From Arcicella aquatica (GTDB taxonomy: Bacteria > Bacteroidota > Bacteroidia > Cytophagales > Spirosomataceae), in NCBI RefSeq assembly GCF_034928825.1, contig NZ_JAYFUL010000025.1, positions 1 through 64,000 on the forward strand: a stretch of DNA of 64,000 nucleotides, given 5' to 3'. This document shows, piece by piece, positions 25,462 through 33,932 of this stretch. Both the position numbers and the translations under genes were made by a program. Under the pieces are notes generated by a model. It saw only the letters and a list, made by a program, of their open reading frames with translations, was not told the origin of the DNA and ran no database searches. Each line of letters opens with the position of its first letter. Within the stretch, counting starts at the first letter, position 1.

Positions 25462-27168
25462 ATGAACATCAATACAAATCAATTTGAACAGCATACTTAT
25501 GATGCCATAGTAGTGGGCTCAGGAATTAGTGGAGGGTGGGCTGCTAAAGAACTTTCGGAAAAAGGATTAAAGGTTTTAGTACTAGAACGTGGGCGAAATA
25601 TTGAGCACATCACAGGCTATAAAACTGCCCTAACTGACCCTTGGAATTTTGAGCATGGCGGGAAAGCCCCTTTAGATATTATTGCCAAACACCCTATTCA
25701 AAACCGCACAGGGTTTACCATTACAGAGTCTACTCATGAACATTTTGTAAATGATTTAGAAAACCCATATCTCGAAACCAAGCGGTTTGATTGGATCAGG
25801 GGCTATCATGTAGGGGGACGTTCATTAATGTGGGGGCGTGTTTCGTTGCGTTGGAGTGATATTGATTTTGAAGCCAATTTAAAGGAAGGGTTGGGTACAG
25901 ACTGGCCTATACGTTATAAAGACATTGCTCCTTGGTATAGCTATGTTGAAAAATTTGCAGGCATTTGTGGCTCTCGTGACGGACTGCCTCATTTACCCGA
26001 TGGCGAGTTCCAGCCACCCATTGAATTTACTTGTGCTGAAGAACATTTTTCTAAAGAAGTCCATCAAAAATTCCCGAATCGTTATCTGATACATGGTCGT
26101 GGGGCACACCTTACAAAACCCACTCCCGAACAAATAGCCTTGGGGCGGGGGTCTTGTCAGTCAAGAGATATGTGTATGCGAGGTTGTCCATTCGGTGCAT
26201 ATTTTAGCTCACAAGCGGCTACTTTGCCTGCTGCCAAAAAGACGGGCAACCTTACGGTTCGACCGCATTCTATTGTCAATTCCATTATTTATGATGAACA
26301 AAACAAGAAAGCGAAAGGCGTAAGAGTGATAGACGAACAAACGGGAGAATGGCATGAGTTTTTTGCCAAAATAGTTTTCTTGAATGCCTCGGCATTGGGT
26401 TCGACCTTTATTTTATTGAACTCTATCTCCAACCGTTTCCCGAATGGAATGGATGATAGCGGACAACTAGGGCATAATTTGATGGATCATCATTTTAGAA
26501 TTGGTGCTTGGGGCGAAACAGATAAATTTAAAGATAAGTATTATAAGGGTCGAAACCCAGTAGGGGGCTATGTCCCTCGTTTCCGAAACATTGGCTCGGA
26601 TAAACGGGACTACCTACGTGGCTTTGGTTACGAAGGTGGTGCAAGGCGGTACAGACAATCTGGCGAAGAAGCTGAGTTTGGAGCGGATTTGAAGCAAAAG
26701 CAAACACAAATAGGCAATTGGAGCATGGATTTAGGAGGCTTTGGTGAGTGTTTGCCTTATTATGAAAACAAGGTAGAACTGTCTAAGCAAATTTCGGATA
26801 AATGGGGGCAACCTGTTTTAAAAATGGATGCTGAATTTAAAGAGAACGAAAAGAAAATGCGTGTGGATATGAAAAATGATGCCGCCGAAATGTTGGAAGC
26901 CGCAGGATTCAAAAATGTAAATAGTTATGACGATATTAGCTACCCTGGGTTAGGGATTCACGAAATGGGAACAGCCCGAATGGGACACGACCCTAAGACT
27001 TCGGTTCTCAACAAATGGAATCAGGTTTGGGCTTGTAAGAATGTATTTGTAACAGATGGGGCTTTCATGACTTCAGCATCTTGTGTGAATCCATCACTAA
27101 CTTATATGGCCATGACTGCACGAGCGGCTGATTATGCGGTGAAAGAATTGAAAAAAGGAAATTTATAA
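25462..27168 (+). CDS. GMC-family FAD-dependent oxidoreductase
   Basis: This 568-residue flavoenzyme oxidises an alcohol or sugar substrate. The FAD-binding start is VVGSGISGGWAAKELSEKGL (about residues 16-35) with the ERGR end of the second strand. GYHVGGRSLMWGRVS near residue 115 and the C-terminal GTARMG and NPSLTYMAMTARAADY motifs are typical. A Cys-rich stretch (CQSRDMCMRGCPFGA, about residues 232-246) resembles that of Bacteroidota and proteobacterial sugar dehydrogenase relatives. No signal peptide is visible. A VOC protein with a signal peptide follows after 18 bp, so the two are probably cotranscribed. Electron acceptor and substrate are unknown. Confidence 0.92.
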   Translation: MNINTNQFEQHTYDAIVVGSGISGGWAAKELSEKGLKVLVLERGRNIEHITGYKTALTDPWNFEHGGKAPLDIIAKHPIQNRTGFTITESTHEHFVNDLENPYLETKRFDWIRGYHVGGRSLMWGRVSLRWSDIDFEANLKEGLGTDWPIRYKDIAPWYSYVEKFAGICGSRDGLPHLPDGEFQPPIEFTCAEEHFSKEVHQKFPNRYLIHGRGAHLTKPTPEQIALGRGSCQSRDMCMRGCPFGAYFSSQAATLPAAKKTGNLTVRPHSIVNSIIYDEQNKKAKGVRVIDEQTGEWHEFFAKIVFLNASALGSTFILLNSISNRFPNGMDDSGQLGHNLMDHHFRIGAWGETDKFKDKYYKGRNPVGGYVPRFRNIGSDKRDYLRGFGYEGGARRYRQSGEEAEFGADLKQKQTQIGNWSMDLGGFGECLPYYENKVELSKQISDKWGQPVLKMDAEFKENEKKMRVDMKNDAAEMLEAAGFKNVNSYDDISYPGLGIHEMGTARMGHDPKTSVLNKWNQVWACKNVFVTDGAFMTSASCVNPSLTYMAMTARAADYAVKELKKGNL

Positions 27169-27186
27169 ACAATCTAAAATCAACCA

Positions 27187-27651
27187 ATGAAAACAGTTCA
27201 ATTGATTGCAGGCTTAATCGTTTGCCTAGTGTTCAGTAATACAACTTTCGCACAAGATGCTCAAAAAAAAGGAATAGAGATTCTTTCTTATAACCACGTT
27301 GGGTTGGCAGTAAAAGATTTGAAAGTAAGTGCAAAGTTCTATCGAGAAATTATTGGATTGTCCCCTGTAGATGTGCCAGATAACTTATTAGCGATCAGAA
27401 GGTGGTTTAAAATAGCACCGGGGCAAGAACTGCATTTATTGCTGGGCAGAGAACAACCTGTAGCCAATAATGATAAAAACGGTGCGCATTTTTCATTATC
27501 AATCCCAACTAATTCTGCTGATGGTATTGAGGCTTTTTTAAAAGCAAATAATGTGGCTTATCATAGACAAATGCGCTTTGATGGAGCTTTCCAAATCTAT
27601 GTTACTGACCCTGATGGCTATGTAATAGAACTGAATGAGCCGAAGAAATAA
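27187..27651 (+). CDS. Exported VOC (glyoxalase-fold) protein
   Basis: This 154-residue protein has a signal peptide (cleavage near TTFAQ, residue 22) and then one VOC module: YNHVGLAVKDLKVSAKFYREIIGL, a central HLLLGRE strand, HFSLSIP, and YVTDPDGYVIELNEP. Metal-ligand positions His (NHVGL), Glu (the C-terminal IELNE) and His (HFSLS) are present. The family includes glyoxalases, dioxygenases and antibiotic-binding proteins. Export and the tight link to the GMC oxidoreductase suggest a periplasmic role on the same substrate, which is inference. Confidence 0.88.
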   Translation: MKTVQLIAGLIVCLVFSNTTFAQDAQKKGIEILSYNHVGLAVKDLKVSAKFYREIIGLSPVDVPDNLLAIRRWFKIAPGQELHLLLGREQPVANNDKNGAHFSLSIPTNSADGIEAFLKANNVAYHRQMRFDGAFQIYVTDPDGYVIELNEPKK

Positions 27652-27656
27652 AAAAT

Positions 27657-27704
27657 AAAAGTAAGCAGTCAATCGCCTCAGGCGAACGACTGCTTATTTA
27701 CTTT
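27657..27704. terminator. Bidirectional terminator
   Basis: Inverted repeat with AGTAAGCAGTC on the left and GACTGCTTATTTACT on the right, around an inner CGCCT/AGGCG stem. A-rich and T-rich flanks serve both strands. It sits between the convergent VOC and LOG genes. Confidence 0.7.
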
Positions 27705-27706
27705 TC

Positions 27707-28438
27707 TTAGAAGTTTGGTTTTAGCAAATACTTAGCGTAGAAGTCATCAATCACTTTTACGGCATCTGTCGGATTATCCACTAATGAAATCAAGTTTAAA
27801 TCATCTGGATTTATATTTCCTTCCGAAATCATCGTCTCCTTTACCCATTCCAATAATCCACTCCAATACTTTTTACCTACCAATACAACTGGAAAACGCC
27901 CTATTTTTTGGGTTTGCATCAATGTAAGCGATTCAAACATTTCATCTAAAGTACCAAAGCCACCGGGCATGATAATAAACCCTTGAGAATATTTTACAAA
28001 CATTACCTTACGAACAAAGAAGTATTCAAAATCAATACTCTTGTCGCGGTCGATGTAATCATTGGGTTTTTGCTCAAAGGGCAATTCTATGTTCAACCCT
28101 ACCGATTTTCCACCTTGTAATTTTGCGCCTTTGTTAGCCGCCTCCATCAGGCCAGGCCCACCACCCGTAATTACGCCATAACCATGACGAACCAGCTTAG
28201 AAGCAATCTCTTCGGCCATTAAATAATACGGATTATCTGGTTTTGTTCTTGCCGAGCCAAAAATAGAAACACATGGGCCAATCTTTGCTAATTTATCTAC
28301 ACCCTCCACAAATTCTGCCATAATCTTGAAAGTTCTCCAAGATTCTTCAGAATGAATTTCTGCCCAAGTATGGTCAATAAACGCTTTTTTAATCTTATCG
28401 TCGTGCGTCATTAGTTTCTCGCTCTCTCTGTCTGTCAT
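27707..28438 (-). CDS. LOG-family protein (TIGR00730-type)
   Basis: This 243-residue protein belongs to the family once called lysine decarboxylases and now known to include cytokinin riboside 5'-monophosphate phosphoribohydrolases. The nucleotide-binding motifs are clear: VSIFGSARTKPD near residue 58, GGGPGLMEAANKGA near 92 and PGGFGTLDEMFE near 158. The reaction in bacteria is release of a base from a nucleoside monophosphate; the physiological substrate here is not known. It is cytoplasmic and divergent from rpiB across a 109-bp gap. Confidence 0.93.
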   Translation of the reverse strand: MTDRESEKLMTHDDKIKKAFIDHTWAEIHSEESWRTFKIMAEFVEGVDKLAKIGPCVSIFGSARTKPDNPYYLMAEEIASKLVRHGYGVITGGGPGLMEAANKGAKLQGGKSVGLNIELPFEQKPNDYIDRDKSIDFEYFFVRKVMFVKYSQGFIIMPGGFGTLDEMFESLTLMQTQKIGRFPVVLVGKKYWSGLLEWVKETMISEGNINPDDLNLISLVDNPTDAVKVIDDFYAKYLLKPNF

Positions 28439-28479
28439 AGCTTTTCTAATTTTAATCGTAAAAAAATATTGTTAATCCG

Positions 28480-28487
28480 TACCTTTG
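28480..28487 (+). promoter_or_regulatory. Promoter -7 box for rpiB
   Basis: TACCTTTG matches the Bacteroidota TAnnTTTG element exactly, 60 bp before the rpiB start. The upstream TTG element is not clear. Confidence 0.4.
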
Positions 28488-28547
28488 TTAATGAATAAGT
28501 TGAAGTAACGAAAAAAAACGTTAGATTTTACAAATACATACTTTTTT

Positions 28548-28988
28548 ATGGAATTTATCAAGAAAATTGCCATCGGTGGCGACCATGCAGGGTTTGAATA
28601 TAAAGCCGAATTAATAAAATTTTTAACAGCCGAAGGCTACGAAGTAAATGATTTTGGGCCTTATAGTGATGCTTCTTGCGACTATGCAGACTTTGCTCAT
28701 CCAGTAGCATCAGCCGTTGAAAACAAGGAATATACTTTTGGTATTTTGTTGTGCGGTAGTGCCAACGGAGTGGCTATTACGGCTAATAAGCATCAGGGGA
28801 TTCGTGCAGGATTGGCTTGGAATGTAGAGGTTTCATCATTGATTCGTCAGCATAATGATGCTAACATTTTATGTATTCCTGTTCGTTTCGTGAGTTTAGA
28901 AGAAGCGATTGCCATTACTAAAGTATTTTTCTCAACTGAGTTTGAAGGGGGAAGACATAAGACTCGAATTGATAAGATACCTTGTTAA
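28548..28988 (+). CDS. rpiB: Ribose-5-phosphate isomerase B
   Basis: RpiB interconverts ribose-5-phosphate and ribulose-5-phosphate in the pentose phosphate pathway. The 146-residue length fits. The family motifs are IGGDHAGFEYK at the N terminus, DFGPYSDASCDYADFA, the active-site Cys in LLCGSANGVAITANK (about residues 67-81) and GIRAGL. The His in RQHNDANIL is also expected. It is cytoplasmic and has its own TAnnTTTG-like promoter. A palindrome follows the stop codon. Confidence 0.96.
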   Translation: MEFIKKIAIGGDHAGFEYKAELIKFLTAEGYEVNDFGPYSDASCDYADFAHPVASAVENKEYTFGILLCGSANGVAITANKHQGIRAGLAWNVEVSSLIRQHNDANILCIPVRFVSLEEAIAITKVFFSTEFEGGRHKTRIDKIPC

Positions 28989-28992
28989 TCCT

Positions 28993-29034
28993 ATTATCAC
29001 TAGGCAGGGACTTAAGTCCCTGCCTAGTGATAAT
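28993..29034. repeat. 42-bp perfect palindrome, GACTTAAGTC core (copy 2)
   Basis: Two 21-bp arms (28993-29013 and 29014-29034) match perfectly. It lies between convergent rpiB and the membrane protein gene and could act as a terminator for both. Confidence 0.9.
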
Positions 29035-29057
29035 GTGTTGAAAATGAAATATTTATA

Positions 29058-30455
29058 TTAATTTAACTCATAGACTCCATTCCCAACCGCATGATATTTA
29101 CGGGCTAAGACGGGTATTCTTTTGAATAACTTTGGTGTTAGATTCACCTTGTCAATAATTACTTCGGGATAATCCTTCTCGAAATTGCTTAAAATGTTAA
29201 TCACATTATTATAATTATCCAGATTCTCCAGTTCGTATTTTGCTAAACTCCAATTGATATAAGGCGTAGCGGCAAAGTTATTTTTATACTCTTCCATACC
29301 ATCGCCAAAAACCAGTATTTTTTTATTGCTTAGTTTTATCTCAGGCTCTTCTTTTAGTTTCAAGTTTTTCAGTTGTACAAAAGTTTCCACCCCTTTGAAA
29401 TATACTGCTTGGTAGTGAATCAATAAAACAGCCGAAAACAACGCCAAGCATGTTAGCTCTGCCAGCCAAGCCCTTTTGGTATTATTAAAAAAACTAACGG
29501 TAAAAAATGCGATAGCAGGCACAAAAATGATGAATTGCATGGGTGCCAAGAAAGGCATCAAACCGATAGACACAACCCCAGCGATAGCCCAAATCATCAT
29601 TACTTGTTGACAACGAATCTGGTAATTATTGAATCCAACGGCATTTACCAATCTTAGAAAGCCTAATACTCCGAAAGTGAAAGGAAGAAGCAACGTAGCC
29701 AACAAACTTCGGAAGTCATTCAAATCATATTGACGAAGCTGTAATACGGAAGAAATAAAGTTTCTAGAGAAAGCGTCATACGTACCATTCAGATAGAAAA
29801 ATAGTGCAGTAAGCAATAATGGAAACAAAAAACCAAAGATTGATAAAGAGTGCTGACGCAAGGTAGTACCACTAAAGAATAATAATGAGGAGGTAGCCCA
29901 CAAAATAAATACCCCAGCTGGAGGATAAAATAAAGTAGCCAGTCCTATAAAAAAGCCTATTTCAAATACTTCATCAGTTGCTTGTAAACGGTTCATTTGT
30001 TTAACCAATGTACCTAACGACAGTAATACGAAGGTAGTAGCCATCAATACTGGCGACAGTGTACAGCAGTCGAACGATATGTTCATAAAAAGTAAATAGA
30101 ACAAACCTGGCAAGTAGTTCCTTTTTACGAAGAGGTCTCTGTTATTGACCATTACATTGAAGTAAACTGCTTGAAAGTAGGTAAGTAGCAAAGCCACAAT
30201 TTGGTAAACAGACTGTGAACGCCCAAAGAGTCCGTCAAGCCCAGCGTAAACTAATGTAGAAAGCGGAGCAGTATTATCCCAGATTTCAGAATACATTACA
30301 AAGCCTTTGTTGATTTGCTCGCCAACCAACATCCATTGCAATTCTGGAATCAGTTGTGGCAAACCTACCAAATACACGGGCATTCGGATAAGGATTAGTA
30401 AAATCAATAAACTAAAAATTTGATAGACAGCGTTTACTTTAAAGAAACTGAGCAT
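29058..30455 (-). CDS. Polytopic membrane protein, possibly GT-C-like
   Basis: This 465-residue protein has roughly ten membrane segments in its first 360 residues and a soluble C-terminal domain of about 100 residues (KILVFGDGMEEYKN and onward). An early periplasmic-type loop has EIWDNTAPLSTLVYAG, which recalls the acidic first loop of GT-C glycosyltransferases, but I see no definite family motif. I therefore leave the function open. It is divergent from rbfA across 147 bp. Confidence 0.7.
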   Translation of the reverse strand: MLSFFKVNAVYQIFSLLILLILIRMPVYLVGLPQLIPELQWMLVGEQINKGFVMYSEIWDNTAPLSTLVYAGLDGLFGRSQSVYQIVALLLTYFQAVYFNVMVNNRDLFVKRNYLPGLFYLLFMNISFDCCTLSPVLMATTFVLLSLGTLVKQMNRLQATDEVFEIGFFIGLATLFYPPAGVFILWATSSLLFFSGTTLRQHSLSIFGFLFPLLLTALFFYLNGTYDAFSRNFISSVLQLRQYDLNDFRSLLATLLLPFTFGVLGFLRLVNAVGFNNYQIRCQQVMMIWAIAGVVSIGLMPFLAPMQFIIFVPAIAFFTVSFFNNTKRAWLAELTCLALFSAVLLIHYQAVYFKGVETFVQLKNLKLKEEPEIKLSNKKILVFGDGMEEYKNNFAATPYINWSLAKYELENLDNYNNVINILSNFEKDYPEVIIDKVNLTPKLFKRIPVLARKYHAVGNGVYELN

Positions 30456-30602
30456 ATTTTGTTAAGGTATTCAAGTTTTTCACGAATTTACGGTGAATCC
30501 AATAATTATTCCGAAATTTGTGAGATTATTGAAGAAGAGCATAAGAAGTTTATGCAACGGCGCAAATAATGATGATTAGTATTTGCAGAAATTAACATTA
30601 AA

Positions 30603-30983
30603 ATGGAATCGAAAAGACAACAACAGTTCGCTAAATTAATTCAACAAGATTTGAGCGACATTTTTCAAAAAGATATGCGTACAACTTTCGGAAAGGCATT
30701 TGTAACGATAACAGACGTTAAAATGACTCCCGATTTAGCAATAGCAAGAGTATATCTAAGTTTTATGCTGGCTAACGATAAAGCAGGTTTATTACAAGAC
30801 ATTCGTGAGAAATCTAAGCATATTAGAGGGATTTTAGGCAATAGAATTCGTAATCAAGCGAGGATTATTCCAAACCTTGAATTTTTTATCGACGATACTG
30901 CTGAATACGCCGCCCAAATGGATGCCTTAATTTCTGGTCTAGACATTCCACCTTTGAAAGAAGGAGAGGAGATAGAGGAGTAG
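30603..30983 (+). CDS. rbfA: Ribosome-binding factor A
   Basis: RbfA binds the 30S subunit near helix 1 of 16S rRNA and helps late maturation, notably in the cold. The 126-residue KH-like protein has the usual pattern: RQQQFAKLIQQDLSDIF at the start, the strand TITDVKMTPDLAIARVYLSF and the closing RNQARIIPNLEFFIDDTAEYA. An acidic tail follows. Repeat DNA and a lipoprotein-release permease gene lie downstream in the same direction. Confidence 0.93.
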   Translation: MESKRQQQFAKLIQQDLSDIFQKDMRTTFGKAFVTITDVKMTPDLAIARVYLSFMLANDKAGLLQDIREKSKHIRGILGNRIRNQARIIPNLEFFIDDTAEYAAQMDALISGLDIPPLKEGEEIEE

Positions 30984-30990
30984 ATAGAGA

Positions 30991-31132
30991 GTTGCGAGTT
31001 AGTGATTGAGTGAGTTAGTGATTTAGTAAATAGTCCTAACACTGCTCATTATTTACAATAAAGATATTTTAATAAAATTCACTAACTCACAACCCACTAA
31101 CTCAGAACTCACTCAATCACAACTCACTCAAT
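30991..31132. repeat. Degenerate octamer tracts in inverted pair
   Basis: At 30994-31027 units of the form TGAKTKAG repeat about every 8 bp. At 31080-31132 the complementary type, CACTAACT/CACTCAAT, repeats every 7-8 bp and ends 11 bp before the start codon at 31143. The two blocks can pair with each other. Confidence 0.75.
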
Positions 31133-31142
31133 AAAAATCATT

Positions 31143-32363
31143 ATGAATTTCCCCTTTTTTATTGCAAAACGATACTTTTTTGCTAGAAAAAAAACATCTT
31201 TTATCTCATTAATATCGATGATTTCGATGTTAGGAGTAGGTGTTGGAACGATGGCTTTGGTAGTTGTTTTGTCGGTATTTAATGGATTAGAAGATTTCCA
31301 AAGAGGCTTGTATAAAAGCTTTGACGCAGATTTGAAAGTTAGTGCTAAAAAAGGAAAATACTTTAGCTGTCCACCAGCACTCTTAAAAAAAATCAGCAAA
31401 GTTCACGGTATAGGAAGCATCACACAGGTAATTGAAGAAAACGTGTTGCTACGTTACCGCAATGCCCAAATGGTCGTAAATTTAAAGGGTGTTGACGAAA
31501 GTTTTTTGAAACAAGAACGTTTACAGAAAACCATGATTGATGGTCATGCCATCCTTCAAGATAGCGGCATTGCTTATTCCATTGTAGGGTCGGGTATTGC
31601 CGTAAAGTTAGGAATAGATATTGATGCCTTTTTTACGCCTTTAGAAGTATGGTATCCTAGAAACAAGCAAACTAAAACCTTGGACTTTTATGCTACCGAT
31701 GCTTTTAATAAAATGAATCTGGTGCCAGCGGGTGTGTTTGCGATAGAACAACAATATGATGATAATTATATTTATGCACCGCTTTCGTTTGCCCAAAATT
31801 TATTTGAATTAGAAAATCAGCGCACAGCTTTAGAAATAAAAGTAGCTAATGAAGAGGAAGTGGCTACAATTCAAGATGCCCTAAAGGATGTTTTAGGTAA
31901 TGAGTTTGTCGTGCAAAACCAAGATGAACAACATGCTTCTTTATTAAGGGCTATCAAAATTGAAAAGTTGTTTGTATTCCTAACACTTACTTTTATTATA
32001 GGTATCGCTAGTTTTAATATATTTTTCTCGTTGTCGATGTTGGCTATTGAGAAAAAAGAAGATGTAAAAACCTTGTATGCCATGGGAGCAGATGCCAAAA
32101 TCATACAAAAGATATTCCTATTAGAAGGGGCTATCGTAGCTTTTACAGGTGCCATCGTTGGATTAATTTTAGGTTTCACCATTTGTTGGTTACAACTTAC
32201 TTATGGCTTTATTTCAATGGGAATCGTCGGAGCTTTAATAGATGCTTATCCTATTAAAATGGAGTTCTCAGACTTCTTCTTTACGGCAGTAGTTGTAGTA
32301 ATCATTACGTTATTAGCCTCTTATTTTCCAGCTAAAAGAGCAGCTAGTGTTGAGATTGTGTAG
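31143..32363 (+). CDS. LolC/E-like ABC transporter permease
   Basis: This 406-residue inner-membrane protein resembles the lipoprotein-releasing permeases LolC and LolE. It has an N-terminal FIAKRYFFARKKTSFISLIS segment leading into membrane helix 1 (about 20-45), a large periplasmic MacB-like domain (about 46-265), and three C-terminal helices of the FtsX family (about 275-300, 322-345 and 375-395). The LolC-type feature is the conserved start and the IEKKEDVKTLYAMGAD loop. No ATPase gene adjoins. Many Bacteroidota carry one such gene, so the transporter may be a homodimer with a LolD encoded elsewhere. Confidence 0.88.
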   Translation: MNFPFFIAKRYFFARKKTSFISLISMISMLGVGVGTMALVVVLSVFNGLEDFQRGLYKSFDADLKVSAKKGKYFSCPPALLKKISKVHGIGSITQVIEENVLLRYRNAQMVVNLKGVDESFLKQERLQKTMIDGHAILQDSGIAYSIVGSGIAVKLGIDIDAFFTPLEVWYPRNKQTKTLDFYATDAFNKMNLVPAGVFAIEQQYDDNYIYAPLSFAQNLFELENQRTALEIKVANEEEVATIQDALKDVLGNEFVVQNQDEQHASLLRAIKIEKLFVFLTLTFIIGIASFNIFFSLSMLAIEKKEDVKTLYAMGADAKIIQKIFLLEGAIVAFTGAIVGLILGFTICWLQLTYGFISMGIVGALIDAYPIKMEFSDFFFTAVVVVIITLLASYFPAKRAASVEIV

Positions 32364-32390
32364 GAGTAAAACGGTTAAATATAATCCTCA

Positions 32391-32446
32391 AAAATCCTTT
32401 TCTCTTAGCTGGTGACTTAAGTCACCAGCTAAGAGAAAAGGATTTT
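32391..32446. repeat. 56-bp perfect palindrome, GACTTAAGTC core (copy 3)
   Basis: Two 28-bp arms (32391-32418 and 32419-32446) are perfect complements. This copy has GTGACTTAAGTCAC at the centre where the others have GGGACTTAAGTCCC, a matched change in both arms. Confidence 0.92.
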
Positions 32447-32487
32447 GCTTAACAGCTCTGTATTGCAATATAGGTACAAAACAAAAA

Positions 32488-32525
32488 TATCCTTAGCGAG
32501 GGACTTAAGTCCCTCGCTAAGGATA
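32488..32525. repeat. 38-bp perfect palindrome, GACTTAAGTC core (copy 4)
   Basis: Two 19-bp arms, 32488-32506 and 32507-32525. Its inner arms equal copy 1 at 7578 and its outer arms differ. With copy 3 it fills the gap between convergent genes ending at 32363 and 32577. Confidence 0.92.
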
Positions 32526-32576
32526 AATAATAATATCAGGTAGAAACGATTATCAATAATTACTATAGCTAAAGGG

Positions 32577-33809
32577 CTAAGCTTCGCTCAGTTTCTCGCC
32601 TTCCCACTTACTCACAACTACTGTAGCTACAGCATTACCTACAACAGACGTTGCCGAACGACCCATATCCAAGAAAGGATCTACACCCAGTAGCAATACC
32701 AAACCCTCTTGTGGAAGTCCAAAGAGCGTCATGGTACCCATAATTACTACTAAGCTGGCACGTGGTACACCTGCGATACCTTTACTGGCTAATAATAGGG
32801 TTAATAGCATCGTTACCTGTTGGTCTAAATTCAATGGCATACCATAAGCTTGGGCAATAAAGCCAGTTGCAAAGGTCATATACATCATCGAACCATCAAG
32901 GTTGAAACTATAGCCTAATGGCAATACAAAACCGATGATTCTTTCGCTGATACCTAAGCCTTTCAATGATTCTATTTGCTTTGGCATGGAAGCCTCAGAA
33001 CTTGCCGTACTGAATGAAAGTAGAATAGCCTCTTTCATGGCAGCCATCAATCGCCAGTAAGGGATTTTTAATAGATAGCAAATTAGCCAAAGTACTACAA
33101 AAATAAAGAAGAGTAATGCACTGAAAAAGCAAACAATCAAGTAAGCGTATGATACCAATACTCCTAAACCATTGCGTGCAATCACGTTGGTCATCGACGC
33201 AAACACAGCGAAAGGAGCCAATAGCATGATATAACCAACTATTTTAAAGATAGCCTCGCCAATCCAGTCGATGCCTTTTGATATTTTTTTGCCATGTTCG
33301 CCCATAGTAGCCAAAGCAATACCAAACACAATTGAAATCATGATGATTCCTAAAGTTTTGTTTTCAGCAAATACTTGGAAAATATTGTCTGGGAAAATCT
33401 CAAAAAGGAAGTCTTTAAAAGTCTTTAAAGGTTTAGCAGTTACGCCTGTTTCTATCCCTGATGGAGGGAGTTTCCAAGTGCCAAATTCACCTGGACGAGT
33501 AATGTTTACAAAAACTAAACCTACCAATAATGATAAGATAGTAGCGAAATAAAAGTACGCCAACGTTTTCAAGCCAATTCTACCTACTAAGCGGAAATCG
33601 CCCAATTTAGCCACGCCCACTGATAAAGTACAGAAAATAAGTGGACCAACAATCAGGTGAATGCTTCTTAAAAAAATATCTCCTAATAATTTTATATTCT
33701 TGCTGGCTTCGTTGATTTGCTCTTCACTCAGCTGAGTGTGCATAATTTGCCCTACAATTATTCCGATGATAAACCCGATGATAATTTTAGTGGTAATGTT
33801 TAGCTTCAT
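32577..33809 (-). CDS. Dicarboxylate/amino acid:cation symporter (DAACS family)
   Basis: This 410-residue secondary transporter takes up a dicarboxylate or acidic amino acid with cations. Family motifs are the Ser-rich hairpin tip SFSTASSEASMP (about residues 264-275), GYSFNLDGSMMYM in helix 7, SKGIAGVPRAS in hairpin 2, and DMGRSATSVVGNAVAT in helix 8. Compared with GltPh as I recall it, substrate-binding Asp and Arg are kept, Thr398 is Ser, Asn401 is Ser and the Na1-site Asp405 is Asn, the last as in DctA. Coupling may therefore differ from the glutamate carriers. It is monocistronic. Confidence 0.92.
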   Translation of the reverse strand: MKLNITTKIIIGFIIGIIVGQIMHTQLSEEQINEASKNIKLLGDIFLRSIHLIVGPLIFCTLSVGVAKLGDFRLVGRIGLKTLAYFYFATILSLLVGLVFVNITRPGEFGTWKLPPSGIETGVTAKPLKTFKDFLFEIFPDNIFQVFAENKTLGIIMISIVFGIALATMGEHGKKISKGIDWIGEAIFKIVGYIMLLAPFAVFASMTNVIARNGLGVLVSYAYLIVCFFSALLFFIFVVLWLICYLLKIPYWRLMAAMKEAILLSFSTASSEASMPKQIESLKGLGISERIIGFVLPLGYSFNLDGSMMYMTFATGFIAQAYGMPLNLDQQVTMLLTLLLASKGIAGVPRASLVVIMGTMTLFGLPQEGLVLLLGVDPFLDMGRSATSVVGNAVATVVVSKWEGEKLSEA

Positions 33810-33892
33810 TTAATATTAAGTTTGTTTGTGTCGAAATGATTAGATTTTAGTCCTAAATTTCAATGAAATGTATTTTCTCAAAACGAATTAAC

Positions 33893-33929
33893 ACAAAAAA
33901 TCCACCCTTTGCAAATTAGAGTGGATTTT
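33893..33929 (-). terminator. Terminator after the dps-SRPBCC pair
   Basis: AAAATCCAC and GTGGATTTT form a 9-bp stem. On the minus strand the second arm runs into a T-run. It lies just beyond the stop of the SRPBCC gene at 33933. Confidence 0.75.
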
Positions 33930-33932
33930 GCT

